A stretch of 64,000 nt of DNA from Mycolicibacterium sp. P1-5 (GCF_008329565.1 NZ_NPKT01000004.1:186001-250000); one strand, 5' to 3'; counted from the stretch's first letter, positions 38,956 through 47,434 are shown. Notes: generated by a model not told the origin, from the sequence alone. A program made the numbers and translations.

Positions 38956-39050
38956 CTGCCGTGCGCCAATTGTTCGAGGAGAAGACGGATTTCTTTGGGA
39001 ACCGGAGGGCCTGATCCCCCCGAAGCGTTCACCGTCGTCCCGTCCGTCAC
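38952..39050 (-). CDS. Hypothetical 32-residue protein between mftD and mftE
   Basis: A short frame starting GTG-ACG-GAC (MTDGTTVNASGG) and ending [13 protein letters not shown], 30 bases after mftD; its TGA overlaps the mftE GTG by four bases. The C-terminal half looks like an amphipathic helix; the N-terminal half is Gly/Ser/Pro-rich. G or C is used at the third codon position in about two thirds of codons, lower than neighbouring genes. No strong ribosome-binding site precedes it. It may be a coupling leader for mftE, a small accessory peptide, or chance. Not recognised. Confidence 0.35.
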   Translation of the reverse strand: MTDGTTVNASGGSGPPVPKEIRLLLEQLAHGR

Positions 39051-39080
39051 GCCAGCACCAGAGACGGGCCTATGGCGGCG

Positions 39081-40274
39081 TCAGTGCGCTTCGCCGCCGG
39101 GCACTCCGAGCGCCCGGACGAAGCCGTCCGGAACCAGGATGTCCTCGGGCGTCAGGTCGTGGACCGATGCCTTCCCCAGCCCGCGCAGGGCGGAGTCGAT
39201 GCCGCCGGTCAGGATGTCGAGGACGTTCTCCACACCCGCCTGACCGTTGGCTGCCAGACCCCACAGGTAAGCGCGCCCGATCATGACCGCGCGAGCGCCC
39301 AGTGCCAGGGCCTTGACGACGTCACTGCCCCGGCGGATGCCGCCGTCCAGAAGCACCTCGACCTGGTCACCGACCGCGGATGCGATGGCCGGCAGCGCCC
39401 GGATCGACGCCGGCGTGCCGTCCAGGTTATTGCCCCCGTGATTGGACACCGAGATCGCCGAAACGCCAGCGTCCACAGCGCGTTTGGCGTCGTCGATACG
39501 CATGACACCCTTGAGCATGAACGGGCCGCCCCACAGTTCGCGCAACCAAGCGATGTCGTCCCAGGTCGGCGGCGGGGTACCCATCCACTGGCCGTAAGCG
39601 TCGAAGAACGGCGGACCGGCCTCACCCTTGGCTGCCTGGTTCGGCACCGACAGCATCGGCGGCCGCATGGTCTTGGCCCACTGGTAGAACCAGCGCGGCT
39701 TGGTGAGGACCTCGGGACTCATCTTGACCATGGTCTTGAGGTCCATTTTTTCCGGGATCTTGGGACTGCCCCAGTCCCGCCCGTGGCTGAAGCTCCAGTC
39801 CGTGGTCACGATCAGACCGACGGCCCCGGCGGCGCGGGCGCGCTCGGCGCGGGCAGCAATCGCGTCCCGGTCGCCCAGCCAGTAAAGCTGGAAGAACGTC
39901 TTCGGGTTGGCCGCGACGACCTCTTCGACAGGCTTACTGGCAAACGACGACAGCCCCATCGCGGTACCGCGGGCCGCCGCAGCGCGGGCGACGGCCACCT
40001 CACCGTCGGGATGGACGGCCTGCACTCCGGTCGGTGAGATCAGCACGGGCAGCGAAACATCTTGGCCCATGACCGTGGTTGCCATGTCGCGCTTTTCGAG
40101 AGCGCCGATGACGTGCGGAGCGAAGCCGAGCTCGTCGAAGGCCCCGTTGTTGCCGTTGACGGTGAGGCCCTTCTCACTGCCGGCGATGAGTGCGCCGTAC
40201 GCGGACTTGGGGAGGCGCTTCTTGGCGCGCTCCTGCGCGATGGCGACGGTTTCGAACCAGGTGTCGCGTGCCAT
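39081..40274 (-). CDS. mftD: Mycofactocin heme/flavin protein MftD (FMN-dependent, LldD family)
   Basis: FMN-dependent deaminating oxidase that converts AHDP to premycofactocin (PMFT), the redox-active core. The 397-residue TIM barrel resembles L-lactate dehydrogenase: PVLISPTGVQAVHPDGEVAVARAA, FQLYWLGDRD, the catalytic His in SNHGGNNLDGTPASI, and LLDGGIRRGSDVVKALALGARAVMIGR. The substrate-binding arginine of hydroxy-acid oxidases (HGGRQLDG) is replaced (HGGNNLDG), consistent with a different substrate. ATG start; ends 30 bases before the small frame upstream of mftE. Confidence 0.94.
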   Translation of the reverse strand: MARDTWFETVAIAQERAKKRLPKSAYGALIAGSEKGLTVNGNNGAFDELGFAPHVIGALEKRDMATTVMGQDVSLPVLISPTGVQAVHPDGEVAVARAAAARGTAMGLSSFASKPVEEVVAANPKTFFQLYWLGDRDAIAARAERARAAGAVGLIVTTDWSFSHGRDWGSPKIPEKMDLKTMVKMSPEVLTKPRWFYQWAKTMRPPMLSVPNQAAKGEAGPPFFDAYGQWMGTPPPTWDDIAWLRELWGGPFMLKGVMRIDDAKRAVDAGVSAISVSNHGGNNLDGTPASIRALPAIASAVGDQVEVLLDGGIRRGSDVVKALALGARAVMIGRAYLWGLAANGQAGVENVLDILTGGIDSALRGLGKASVHDLTPEDILVPDGFVRALGVPGGEAH

Positions 40275-40277
40275 GAC

Positions 40278-41447
40278 TCAGATCGGACTTTCGTTGCAGG
40301 GCTTGGCCGGCGGCCGGGTGGACAGGGTCAGCATGATCGGCTTGCCGCGGGAGTGGTCTGCGCTGGGTCGGGGCTTGTCGCGCTCGGTGGCCAAAGCCGG
40401 TACCCCGTAGCCCTCGACACACTCCGGGTCGGGGCCGTCGAGCGGCAGGCCGGTGAAGAACTTGGCGGCCATGCAGCCGCCCCGGCACGCGTCGTAATGC
40501 CCGCAGCTGCCACAGGCACCGGCCGACTGCGGCTCGCGCAGTTCACGGAACAGTGGCGCGTTCTTCCAGACGTTATCAAAACCGTTATCGCGCACCACGT
40601 TTCCGGCCAGGAAACGGTCGTGGATGGCGAACGGGCAGGCATAGACGTCACCGACCGGGTCGATGAGGCACACCACTCGCCCGGCACCGCACATGTTCAA
40701 ACCGGACAGCGCCCCCGGGGCGCCCAGACCGGAGAGGTGGAAGAACGAGTCACCGGTGAGCACCCGCTCGCCCTTGGCGACCAGCCAGTCGTAGAGCGTC
40801 ACCTGCTGCTCGGGAGTCGGATGCAGTTCGTCCCAGACGTCGGCCCCGCGCCCGGACGGACGCAGGCGGGTGATGCGCAGAGTGGCGTCGTAGCGGTCGG
40901 CCAGCGCCTTGAAGTCGTCGAGCTGGTCGACGTTGTGGCGGGTGACCACGACGGAGATCTTGGCGTCTTTGAATCCGGCCGCGGCGAGGTTCTCCAGCGC
41001 CCGGGTGGCCATCTCGAACGAGCCGGCACCGCGAACCGCGTCGTTGACGTCGGCGGTCGCCCCGTCCAGCGAGATCTGCACGTCGACGTAGTCGCTGACC
41101 GCCAGACGAGCGGCCACCTCAGGGGTGATGCGCACCCCGTTGGTGGAGAACTTGACCCCCACGTGGTGCGCGGTGGCGTAGTCGACCAACTCCCAAAAGT
41201 CTGGGCGCACAGTGGGTTCGCCACCACCGATGTTGACGTAGAAGACCTGCATGCGCTCGAGCTCGTCGATGATGCCCATGCACTCAGCCGTGGACAGCTC
41301 GCGCGGGTCACGCTTGCCTGAGGACGACAGGCAGTGCACGCACGCCAGGTTGCATGCGTAGGTCAACTCCCACGTCAGGCAGATCGGCGCGTCGAGGCCT
41401 TGCTCGAACTGCTCGATCAGCCGGGGTACCGGTGCCACCGAAGTCAT
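40278..41447 (-). CDS. mftC: Mycofactocin maturase MftC (radical SAM/SPASM)
   Basis: Radical SAM enzyme that oxidatively decarboxylates the C-terminal tyrosine of MftA and crosslinks it to valine. The 389-residue protein has CNLACVHC (Cys32, Cys36, Cys39) for the SAM-binding cluster, the GGGEPT motif, and SPASM cysteines (CGAG, DPVGDVYACPFA, SAGACGSCGHYDACRGGC) for auxiliary clusters. ATG 41447 overlaps the mftB TGA by four bases; the upstream arginine-rich frame is not coding. Confidence 0.97.
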   Translation of the reverse strand: MTSVAPVPRLIEQFEQGLDAPICLTWELTYACNLACVHCLSSSGKRDPRELSTAECMGIIDELERMQVFYVNIGGGEPTVRPDFWELVDYATAHHVGVKFSTNGVRITPEVAARLAVSDYVDVQISLDGATADVNDAVRGAGSFEMATRALENLAAAGFKDAKISVVVTRHNVDQLDDFKALADRYDATLRITRLRPSGRGADVWDELHPTPEQQVTLYDWLVAKGERVLTGDSFFHLSGLGAPGALSGLNMCGAGRVVCLIDPVGDVYACPFAIHDRFLAGNVVRDNGFDNVWKNAPLFRELREPQSAGACGSCGHYDACRGGCMAAKFFTGLPLDGPDPECVEGYGVPALATERDKPRPSADHSRGKPIMLTLSTRPPAKPCNESPI

Positions 41448-41758
41448 TGGGAATCCTTGCAAGTCAGCATGTTGGAGGTAACCAGCGCGCTCAACGCGTG
41501 CAGATAGGGCGCCTCTTCGGGCTCGTCGACGCCGGCGGCCCGTAGGGCGGATCGCGCGTCGGGATATTCGTCCAGCGAGTTCACGACGGCGAGGATCGTG
41601 CGGTTCTTCAGGAACGACAGCTTCCGGGTGCCGAAGTGATAGAGCAGTGCGCCGAAGGGCTCCGGTCGCACGGCCACCTGCGGATGAAGGCACCAGCTGA
41701 GTGCCGGGTCGAAGGCCGACCCGGCCACAGCCGGATCGCCCACAGCGTGGGCGGGCAC
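41444..41758 (-). CDS. mftB: Mycofactocin peptide chaperone MftB
   Basis: Small RiPP-recognition protein that binds the MftA leader and delivers it to MftC. The 104-residue product starts at GTG 41758 (PAHAVGDPAVAGSAFDPALS), two bases after mftA, and contains PFGALLYHFGTRKLSFLKN typical of MftB. ATGA overlap with mftC. Confidence 0.94.
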   Translation of the reverse strand: MPAHAVGDPAVAGSAFDPALSWCLHPQVAVRPEPFGALLYHFGTRKLSFLKNRTILAVVNSLDEYPDARSALRAAGVDEPEEAPYLHALSALVTSNMLTCKDSQ

Positions 41759-41760
41759 GG

Positions 41761-41856
41761 TCAGTAGACCCCGCACATCCCGTCGATGGAGACCTCTTCG
41801 ACCAAGGTCTCGGTCACCAGTGCGGTTTCGGTCTCGGTCGTCTGGCTCGGCTCCAT
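41761..41856 (-). CDS. mftA: Mycofactocin precursor peptide MftA
   Basis: A 31-residue ribosomal precursor, too short for usual gene callers. It begins [11 protein letters not shown], has the acidic leader LVEEVSIDG, and ends in the invariant core MCGVY; the last two residues (Val-Tyr) become the cofactor. AAAGGGTG lies eight bases upstream of the ATG. Two bases separate its stop from mftB. First gene of the mftA-G operon, divergent from mftR. Confidence 0.97.
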   Translation of the reverse strand: MEPSQTTETETALVTETLVEEVSIDGMCGVY

Positions 41857-41882
41857 GAAAAGCACCCTTTCGTCGGCCTGGT

Positions 41883-41903
41883 TCTCGACAATTGTGATCG
41901 AGA
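41883..41903. promoter_or_regulatory. Candidate MftR operator
   Basis: TCTCGA and TCGAGA form perfect six-base arms around nine bases that include CAATTG. It lies in the 92-base spacer between mftA and mftR, the expected place for the site of MftR, an acyl-CoA-responsive TetR repressor in mycobacteria. Assignment is by position and symmetry only. Confidence 0.45.
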
Positions 41904-41948
41904 TCGCAAGAATATGGCATCGAGTGCCGAAAAGAAAGAGGTGGGTCG

Positions 41949-42569
41949 ATGACGACTGGTACCGGGGGTTCTTCGGGGAGTTCTCCGAGCGCCCGGGTAG
42001 GCCGGCGCCGGTCGACCACCCAGGACCACATCACCGACGTCGCGCTCGACCTGTTCGCGAACTACGGATTCGGTTCGGTCAGCGTCGATGACGTGGCCCA
42101 GGCGTCGGGGATCGCGCGGCGCACACTGTTTCGGTATTACTCCTCGAAGAACGCGATCCCCTGGGGGGATTTCGACGCCCATCTCCAGCACTTCCGCAAT
42201 CTGTTCGCCCAGGTCGACGACGACCAGCCGATCAGCCCGGCATTGCGTTCAGCGTTGTTGGCATTCAACACTTTTGACTCCTCGGAGACCGAGCGGCACC
42301 GGCAGCGGATGCGGGTGATCTTGCAGACAGCCGAACTTCAGGCGTACTCGATGACGATGTACGCCGGCTGGCGCGGGGTGGTCGCGGACTTCGTGGCCGC
42401 ACGCACCGGCGGCAAGGCCGGTGACCTGGTACCCCAGTCGGTCGCCTGGCTGATGCTCGGCGTCGCGCTGTCGGCCTACGAGCACTGGCTGGCCGACGAG
42501 GCCGTGTCGCTCCCCCAGGCGCTCGGCGACGCGTTCGACGTCGTCGCGCATGGCCTCGGCCAGCTCTAA
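41949..42569 (+). CDS. mftR: Mycofactocin regulator MftR (TetR family)
   Basis: A 206-residue TetR protein, divergent from mft[57 protein letters not shown] contains the helix-turn-helix and the [10 protein letters not shown] motif common in MftR proteins. It is known in mycobacteria as the repressor of the mft genes, relieved by long-chain acyl-CoAs. ATG 41949 follows AAAGAGG. Confidence 0.93.
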   Translation: MTTGTGGSSGSSPSARVGRRRSTTQDHITDVALDLFANYGFGSVSVDDVAQASGIARRTLFRYYSSKNAIPWGDFDAHLQHFRNLFAQVDDDQPISPALRSALLAFNTFDSSETERHRQRMRVILQTAELQAYSMTMYAGWRGVVADFVAARTGGKAGDLVPQSVAWLMLGVALSAYEHWLADEAVSLPQALGDAFDVVAHGLGQL

Positions 42570-42571
42570 CC

Positions 42572-42626
42572 AGCGATTTCGGCGCGTTTTCGTTCGCTGA
42601 GCGGCGGTTTCCGCGCCGAAATCGCT
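42572..42626. repeat. 15-base inverted repeat between convergent genes
   Basis: Arms AGCGATTTCGGCGCG (42572-42586) and CGCGCCGAAATCGCT (42612-42626) are perfect complements around a 25-base centre. It fills the gap between mftR and the convergent ferredoxin reductase gene and touches the latter's stop codon. It may be a bidirectional terminator or a member of a dispersed palindromic repeat; no second copy was noticed in this window. Confidence 0.7.
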
Positions 42627-43813
42627 CAGGAAGCGGGCAGGACGTCGGAGATCGGGGCGCCGGACGCGATCTTGCCGCGGACTTTCATGACCTTGCCCGG
42701 CATCCCGCCACCGACCACACCGGCCACCACGCCGTCGCGCTCGTAGAAGGCCAGGAACTTACGGCCGTCATCGGCAACGATGTGCACGATGTCAGTGGCT
42801 TCCGGCTCACCGAGGCACTGAATTTTCACGTCGTACTGGTCGCTCCAGAAGTACGGCACGACGATCACCGAGGGCGCGTCCTGCCCCAGCATCGACGGCA
42901 CGATGACCCGGGCCTGCTCTGCCACGTTGCTCCAATGTTCAACGCGCGCTTGATGTCCGGTGGCATCACGCCATGACGCGGCGTCACCGAGCGCCCACAC
43001 GTTGGGTGCGCTGGTGCGTCCGGCCTCGTCGCACACCACACCGTTGTCGACGGCAACGCCGCTGCCCTCCAACCAATCGGTGGCCGGGCGCGACCCGATG
43101 CCGACCACCACGAGGTCGGCGGGCAGCTCGCTGCCGTCGGACAACACCACGGCGCTCACGTGGCCATCCTCACCGCGCACCTCGGCCACGCCGATGCCGG
43201 GTCGCACGTCGACACCCTCGGCACGATGCAGTCGGGTGACCAGATTGCCGACCTGCTCGCCCAGCACCGAGGCCAGTGGTGCCGGCTGCGGCTCCACCAG
43301 CGCCACCTCGACGCCGAGCTTGCGCAGGCTCGCCGCGACCTCGCAGCCGATGAAGCCGGCGCCGATGATCACCGCCTGCCGGGCCCTGGCGGCATGCGTG
43401 CGCAGCGCCAGCGCGTCGTCGAGGGATCGCAGGACCCGGATGCCCTCCAGGTCGGGAAACGACGGAATGCGCTTGGGCACCAGCCCGGTGGCGATCACGA
43501 GCTCGTCGTATCCGAGCACCGAGCCGTCGGCGAGCGTGACGGTCTGGGCGGCGGTATCCAGTGAGGTGACCGCGCTGCCCAATTGCAGGGTGATGTCGTT
43601 CTCGGTGTAGAACTCGGCGGGCTTGAGCGCCACGTCGTCGAGGTCGGCGTGCAACACGTCCTTCGACAGCGGCGGACGGTCATAGGGCAGGTGCACCTCG
43701 TCGCTGACGATGGTGATCGGACCGGCGTATTCCGACTTGCGCAGCTGCTCGGCAGTGCGGGTGGCCGCCAGTCCGCCGCCGACGATCAGGATGCCGTTTT
43801 CACTCGTGCTCAC
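42626..43813 (-). CDS. Ferredoxin reductase-type FAD/NAD(P)-dependent oxidoreductase
   Basis: A 395-residue pyridine-nucleotide disulfide-oxidoreductase fold protein like Rv0688. FAD motif ILIVGGGLAATRTAEQLR, SDEVHLPYDRPPLSK, the NAD-binding AVIIGAGFIGCEVAASLRKLG and VWALGDAASW follow in order; a C-terminal reductase domain (PYFWSDQYDVKIQ) is typical of putidaredoxin-reductase relatives. Likely transfers electrons from NAD(P)H to a ferredoxin serving P450 or oxygenase enzymes. GTG start. Confidence 0.9.
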   Translation of the reverse strand: MSTSENGILIVGGGLAATRTAEQLRKSEYAGPITIVSDEVHLPYDRPPLSKDVLHADLDDVALKPAEFYTENDITLQLGSAVTSLDTAAQTVTLADGSVLGYDELVIATGLVPKRIPSFPDLEGIRVLRSLDDALALRTHAARARQAVIIGAGFIGCEVAASLRKLGVEVALVEPQPAPLASVLGEQVGNLVTRLHRAEGVDVRPGIGVAEVRGEDGHVSAVVLSDGSELPADLVVVGIGSRPATDWLEGSGVAVDNGVVCDEAGRTSAPNVWALGDAASWRDATGHQARVEHWSNVAEQARVIVPSMLGQDAPSVIVVPYFWSDQYDVKIQCLGEPEATDIVHIVADDGRKFLAFYERDGVVAGVVGGGMPGKVMKVRGKIASGAPISDVLPAS

Positions 43814-43858
43814 GAGGTGTTCTTACACGATCGCCACTGCGAAGTGCGCGCCAGCCTG

Positions 43859-43874
43859 AACCAACCGACTGGTT
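43859..43874. promoter_or_regulatory. Operator candidate upstream of ferredoxin reductase gene
   Basis: AACCA and TGGTT form perfect five-base arms around six bases, about 45 bases upstream of the GTG at 43813 and just touching the Lrp gene stop. The shape suits a TetR-type site; no regulator assigned. Confidence 0.35.
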
Positions 43875-44319
43875 AGGCGGGTGACCGGTCAATCAGGTTG
43901 GACAACACCACGATGCTCTCGCTTCGCTCGATGTCGGCGCTGGACCGGATGCGCTCGAGCGCCGCCTCCAAATGCCGCATGTCGCGGGCCAGCACATGCA
44001 GAATGGCGTCCGCCGTGCCCGTCACGGTGGCGGCGCTGATGATCTCAGGGATATCAATCCAGGCCTCCCGCAACCGATCTGGCGCGATCGTGCCCTGGCA
44101 ATACACCTGAACGTAGGCCTCGGTGTTCCAGCCCAGCGCACTGGGATCGATGACCGTCGTGAAGCCGCGGATCACTCCGGTGTCCAGCAACCGGTCGACC
44201 CGGCGCTTCACCGCCGGCGCCGAGAGGTTCACCCGCTCGCCGATCTCGGCGAACGTGGCACGTGCATGCTCCGTGAGCTCGGCCAGGATGCGCTCGTCGG
44301 TATCGTCCAACCGGTCCAT
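43873..44319 (-). CDS. Lrp/AsnC-family transcriptional regulator
   Basis: A 148-residue regulator with an N-terminal winged helix-turn-helix (DDTDERILAELTEHARATFAEIGERVNLSAPAVKRRVDRLLDTGVIRGF) and a C-terminal RAM ligand domain. It resembles Rv2324, which is likewise divergent from an arginine-modifying enzyme gene and rocD in M. tuberculosis. It probably senses arginine, ornithine or a related amino acid. ATG 44319. Confidence 0.92.
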   Translation of the reverse strand: MDRLDDTDERILAELTEHARATFAEIGERVNLSAPAVKRRVDRLLDTGVIRGFTTVIDPSALGWNTEAYVQVYCQGTIAPDRLREAWIDIPEIISAATVTGTADAILHVLARDMRHLEAALERIRSSADIERSESIVVLSNLIDRSPA

Positions 44320-44367
44320 GGCCAGCCTCCCGCGCTGTACACAACAAATCACCGCAATGTTAGCGCT

Positions 44368-44417
44368 CACGCAACGGATCGTTCCTAGACACGCAACAGC
44401 TGGAGATTGATTGCGTG
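44368..44417. promoter_or_regulatory. Three-box Lrp-type operator
   Basis: CACGCAA occurs at 44368-44374 and 44390-44396, and its complement TTGCGTG at 44411-44417. Box centres are 22 and 21 bases apart, two helical turns, in the space between the Lrp gene and its divergent target. This phasing is what an Lrp-type oligomer would contact. Confidence 0.6.
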
Positions 44418-44442
44418 AAAGCGCGCTCCTATCGTTGGTTTC

Positions 44443-45288
44443 ATGACGATATCCCCCGATGTCGCCGCCGAGTCGACGAGGACCCCGCGCCGCCAGCGCC
44501 TCCGCCACTACGTCATGACCCCGCCAACGCACTTCACCGTCGACTACGCCATCAACCCGTGGATGGACACCAGCACGCCGGTCGACGCGCGACTGGCGCT
44601 CGCCCAATGGGAAAGCCTCCGCGACACCTACCGCCGGCTCGGCCACACCGTCGAGCTCGTCGAGCCGGTTCCCGGCCTGCCGGACATGGTCTACGCCGCG
44701 AACGCCGGGCTGATCATCAACGGCACTGCGATCGTCGCCCGGTTCAAGCACGCCGAGCGGCACGGCGAGTCGGTGGCCTATGCGACCTGGATGAGCCGGC
44801 ACGGCCACGACCCCGTTGCCACCCGCCACGTCAATGAAGGACAAGGCGATCTGTTGGTCGTCGGTTCAACGATCCTGGCCGGCACCGGCTTTCGTACCCA
44901 TCCGCACGCACACGCCGAGATTGCCGTCCTCACCGGTATGCCGGTGATCACCCTGGAACTCGTCGATCCGCGCTTCTACCACCTCGATACCGCGCTGAGC
45001 GTGCTCGACGACACCACGATCGCCTACTACCCGCAGGCATTCACCGCCGACGCCCGCACTCACCTGTGCAGACTGTTCCCGGGCGCGATCGAGGTGGCGA
45101 GCGCCGATGCGTACGTCCTGGGACTCAATGCGGTCTCCGATGGCAAGCACGTCGTACACCCCGCCCAGGCCACCGGCTTCGCCGAACAGCTCTACCACGC
45201 GGGATTCCACCCGATCGGCGTCGACCTCTCCGAGCTGCTCAAGGGTGGCGGATCGGTGAAATGTTGTACGTTGGAGGTGTTTTCATGA
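44443..45288 (+). CDS. Guanidino-modifying enzyme: DDAH/arginine dihydrolase-like (Rv2323c type)
   Basis: A 281-residue amidinotransferase-fold hydrolase acting on the guanidinium group. Motifs: MTPPTHFTVDYAINPWM (residues 25-41), LPDMVYAANAGL (80-90), EGQGD (132-136), FYHLD with His180, and nucleophile Cys274 in GGGSVKC. The INPWM and ANAG motifs resemble cyanobacterial arginine dihydrolase (ArgZ/AgrE), where an asparagine in place of the arginine deiminase TRD motif permits full conversion of arginine to ornithine. This makes arginine-to-ornithine chemistry plausible; dimethylargininase is the alternative. Its stop overlaps the rocD ATG by four bases. Confidence 0.8.
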   Translation: MTISPDVAAESTRTPRRQRLRHYVMTPPTHFTVDYAINPWMDTSTPVDARLALAQWESLRDTYRRLGHTVELVEPVPGLPDMVYAANAGLIINGTAIVARFKHAERHGESVAYATWMSRHGHDPVATRHVNEGQGDLLVVGSTILAGTGFRTHPHAHAEIAVLTGMPVITLELVDPRFYHLDTALSVLDDTTIAYYPQAFTADARTHLCRLFPGAIEVASADAYVLGLNAVSDGKHVVHPAQATGFAEQLYHAGFHPIGVDLSELLKGGGSVKCCTLEVFS

Positions 45289-46505
45289 CCGTGGCCGACA
45301 CCGCCACCGGTGCCACCGCGGCAGCCATCGCACTGGACAACGCCTATGCAGCGCACAACTATTCGTCACTTCCCGTGGTAGCAGCGAGCGCCCGCGGAGC
45401 ATGGATCACCGACATCGAGGGCCGCCGCTACCTGGACTGCCTGGCCGCGTATTCGGCGGTCAACTTCGGACACCACAACGACACGATCGTCGCAGCCGCG
45501 CACCGCCAACTCGACGCGGTGACCCTGGTGAGCCGGGCGTTCCACTCCGATCAGCTCGGGCCGTTCTGCGCCGCGCTCGCCGGACTCTGCGGCAAGGACA
45601 TGGTGCTCCCGATGAACAGCGGCGCCGAGGCCGTGGAGAGCGGCCTCAAGGTGGCGCGAAAGTGGGGTACCGACGTCAAGGGCGTCCCAGCCGGAATGGC
45701 AAATATCATCGTGGCAGACAACAACTTCCACGGTCGCACGATCAGTATCGTCAGCTTCTCGTCCGACGGCACTGCCCGCGGCGGATTCGGTCCGTTCACT
45801 CCCGGCTTCCGGTCCGTGCCGTTCGGTGCGGCCGACGCCGTCGCAGCCGCCATCGACGAGCACACGGTTGCCGTGCTCATCGAACCGATCCAGGGCGAGG
45901 CCGGAATCATCGTCCCGCCCGACTGCTACCTGCCCCGGCTGCGTCAGTTGTGCACCCGGCACAATGTGCTGTTGATCGCCGACGAGATCCAATCCGGCCT
46001 GGCCCGCACCGGCCACACTTTCGCGTGCGACCACTGGGGTGTGGTGCCCGACGTCTATCTGCTCGGCAAGGCCCTCGGCGGCGGCGTCGTTCCACTGTCG
46101 GCCGTGGTCGCCGACCGCAACATTCTCGGAGTGCTCCATCCCGGCGAGCACGGGTCGACCTTCGGCGGCAACCCGTTGGCTGCCGCGATCGGCTCCACCG
46201 TTGTCGGCATCCTGCAGCGCGGTGAATTCCAAACCCGCTCAGCTGAACTCGGCCTGCACCTGCACGCACGGCTGCGGTCGCTGATCGGCCACGGCGTCCT
46301 CGCGGTCCGCGGTATGGGGCTGTGGGCGGGCGTCGACGTCGACGAACGCCTGGGCACCGGCAAGCAACTCAGCATTGCCTTGGCCGAACGCGGTGTGCTG
46401 GTCAAAGACACCCACGGTTCGACACTGCGGTTCGCCCCGCCGCTGGTCATCACCGCCGAGGAGATCGACTGGGCGGTTGAGCAGTTCGCAAGCCTACTGG
46501 CCTGA
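45285..46505 (+). CDS. rocD: Ornithine aminotransferase
   Basis: PLP enzyme converting ornithine to glutamate semialdehyde/pyrroline-5-carboxylate. The 406-residue class III aminotransferase is complete: MNSGAEAVES, LIEPIQGEAGIIVP, Asp233 in LLIADEIQSGLARTG and the Schiff-base Lys262 in LLGKALGGG. M. tuberculosis carries a split version (rocD1/rocD2); here it is intact. GGAGGTGTTTTC precedes the ATG, inside the upstream gene, so translation is coupled with it. Confidence 0.95.
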   Translation: MTVADTATGATAAAIALDNAYAAHNYSSLPVVAASARGAWITDIEGRRYLDCLAAYSAVNFGHHNDTIVAAAHRQLDAVTLVSRAFHSDQLGPFCAALAGLCGKDMVLPMNSGAEAVESGLKVARKWGTDVKGVPAGMANIIVADNNFHGRTISIVSFSSDGTARGGFGPFTPGFRSVPFGAADAVAAAIDEHTVAVLIEPIQGEAGIIVPPDCYLPRLRQLCTRHNVLLIADEIQSGLARTGHTFACDHWGVVPDVYLLGKALGGGVVPLSAVVADRNILGVLHPGEHGSTFGGNPLAAAIGSTVVGILQRGEFQTRSAELGLHLHARLRSLIGHGVLAVRGMGLWAGVDVDERLGTGKQLSIALAERGVLVKDTHGSTLRFAPPLVITAEEIDWAVEQFASLLA

Positions 46506-46522
46506 TCGGGTGATCTCGCCGG

Positions 46523-47392
<870 letters not shown>

Positions 47393-47420
47393 TCAGCTCA
47401 CGACAGGCTAGCAAGAGAAT

Positions 47421-47434
47421 TGGAACGTGTTCTA
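47421..47434. promoter_or_regulatory. KstR-like operator
   Basis: TGGAACGTGTTCTA fits the KstR consensus TNNAACNNGTTNNA at every fixed position on both strands. KstR is the TetR repressor of cholesterol catabolism in mycobacteria and rhodococci. The site is 44 bases upstream of the mycofactocin-type SDR start. Confidence 0.7.

Noticed and set aside
38980..39080. Second copy of mftA between mftD and mftE
   Set aside because: The short frame there does not end in the GVY core and has no acidic leader; the true mftA is at 41761-41856.
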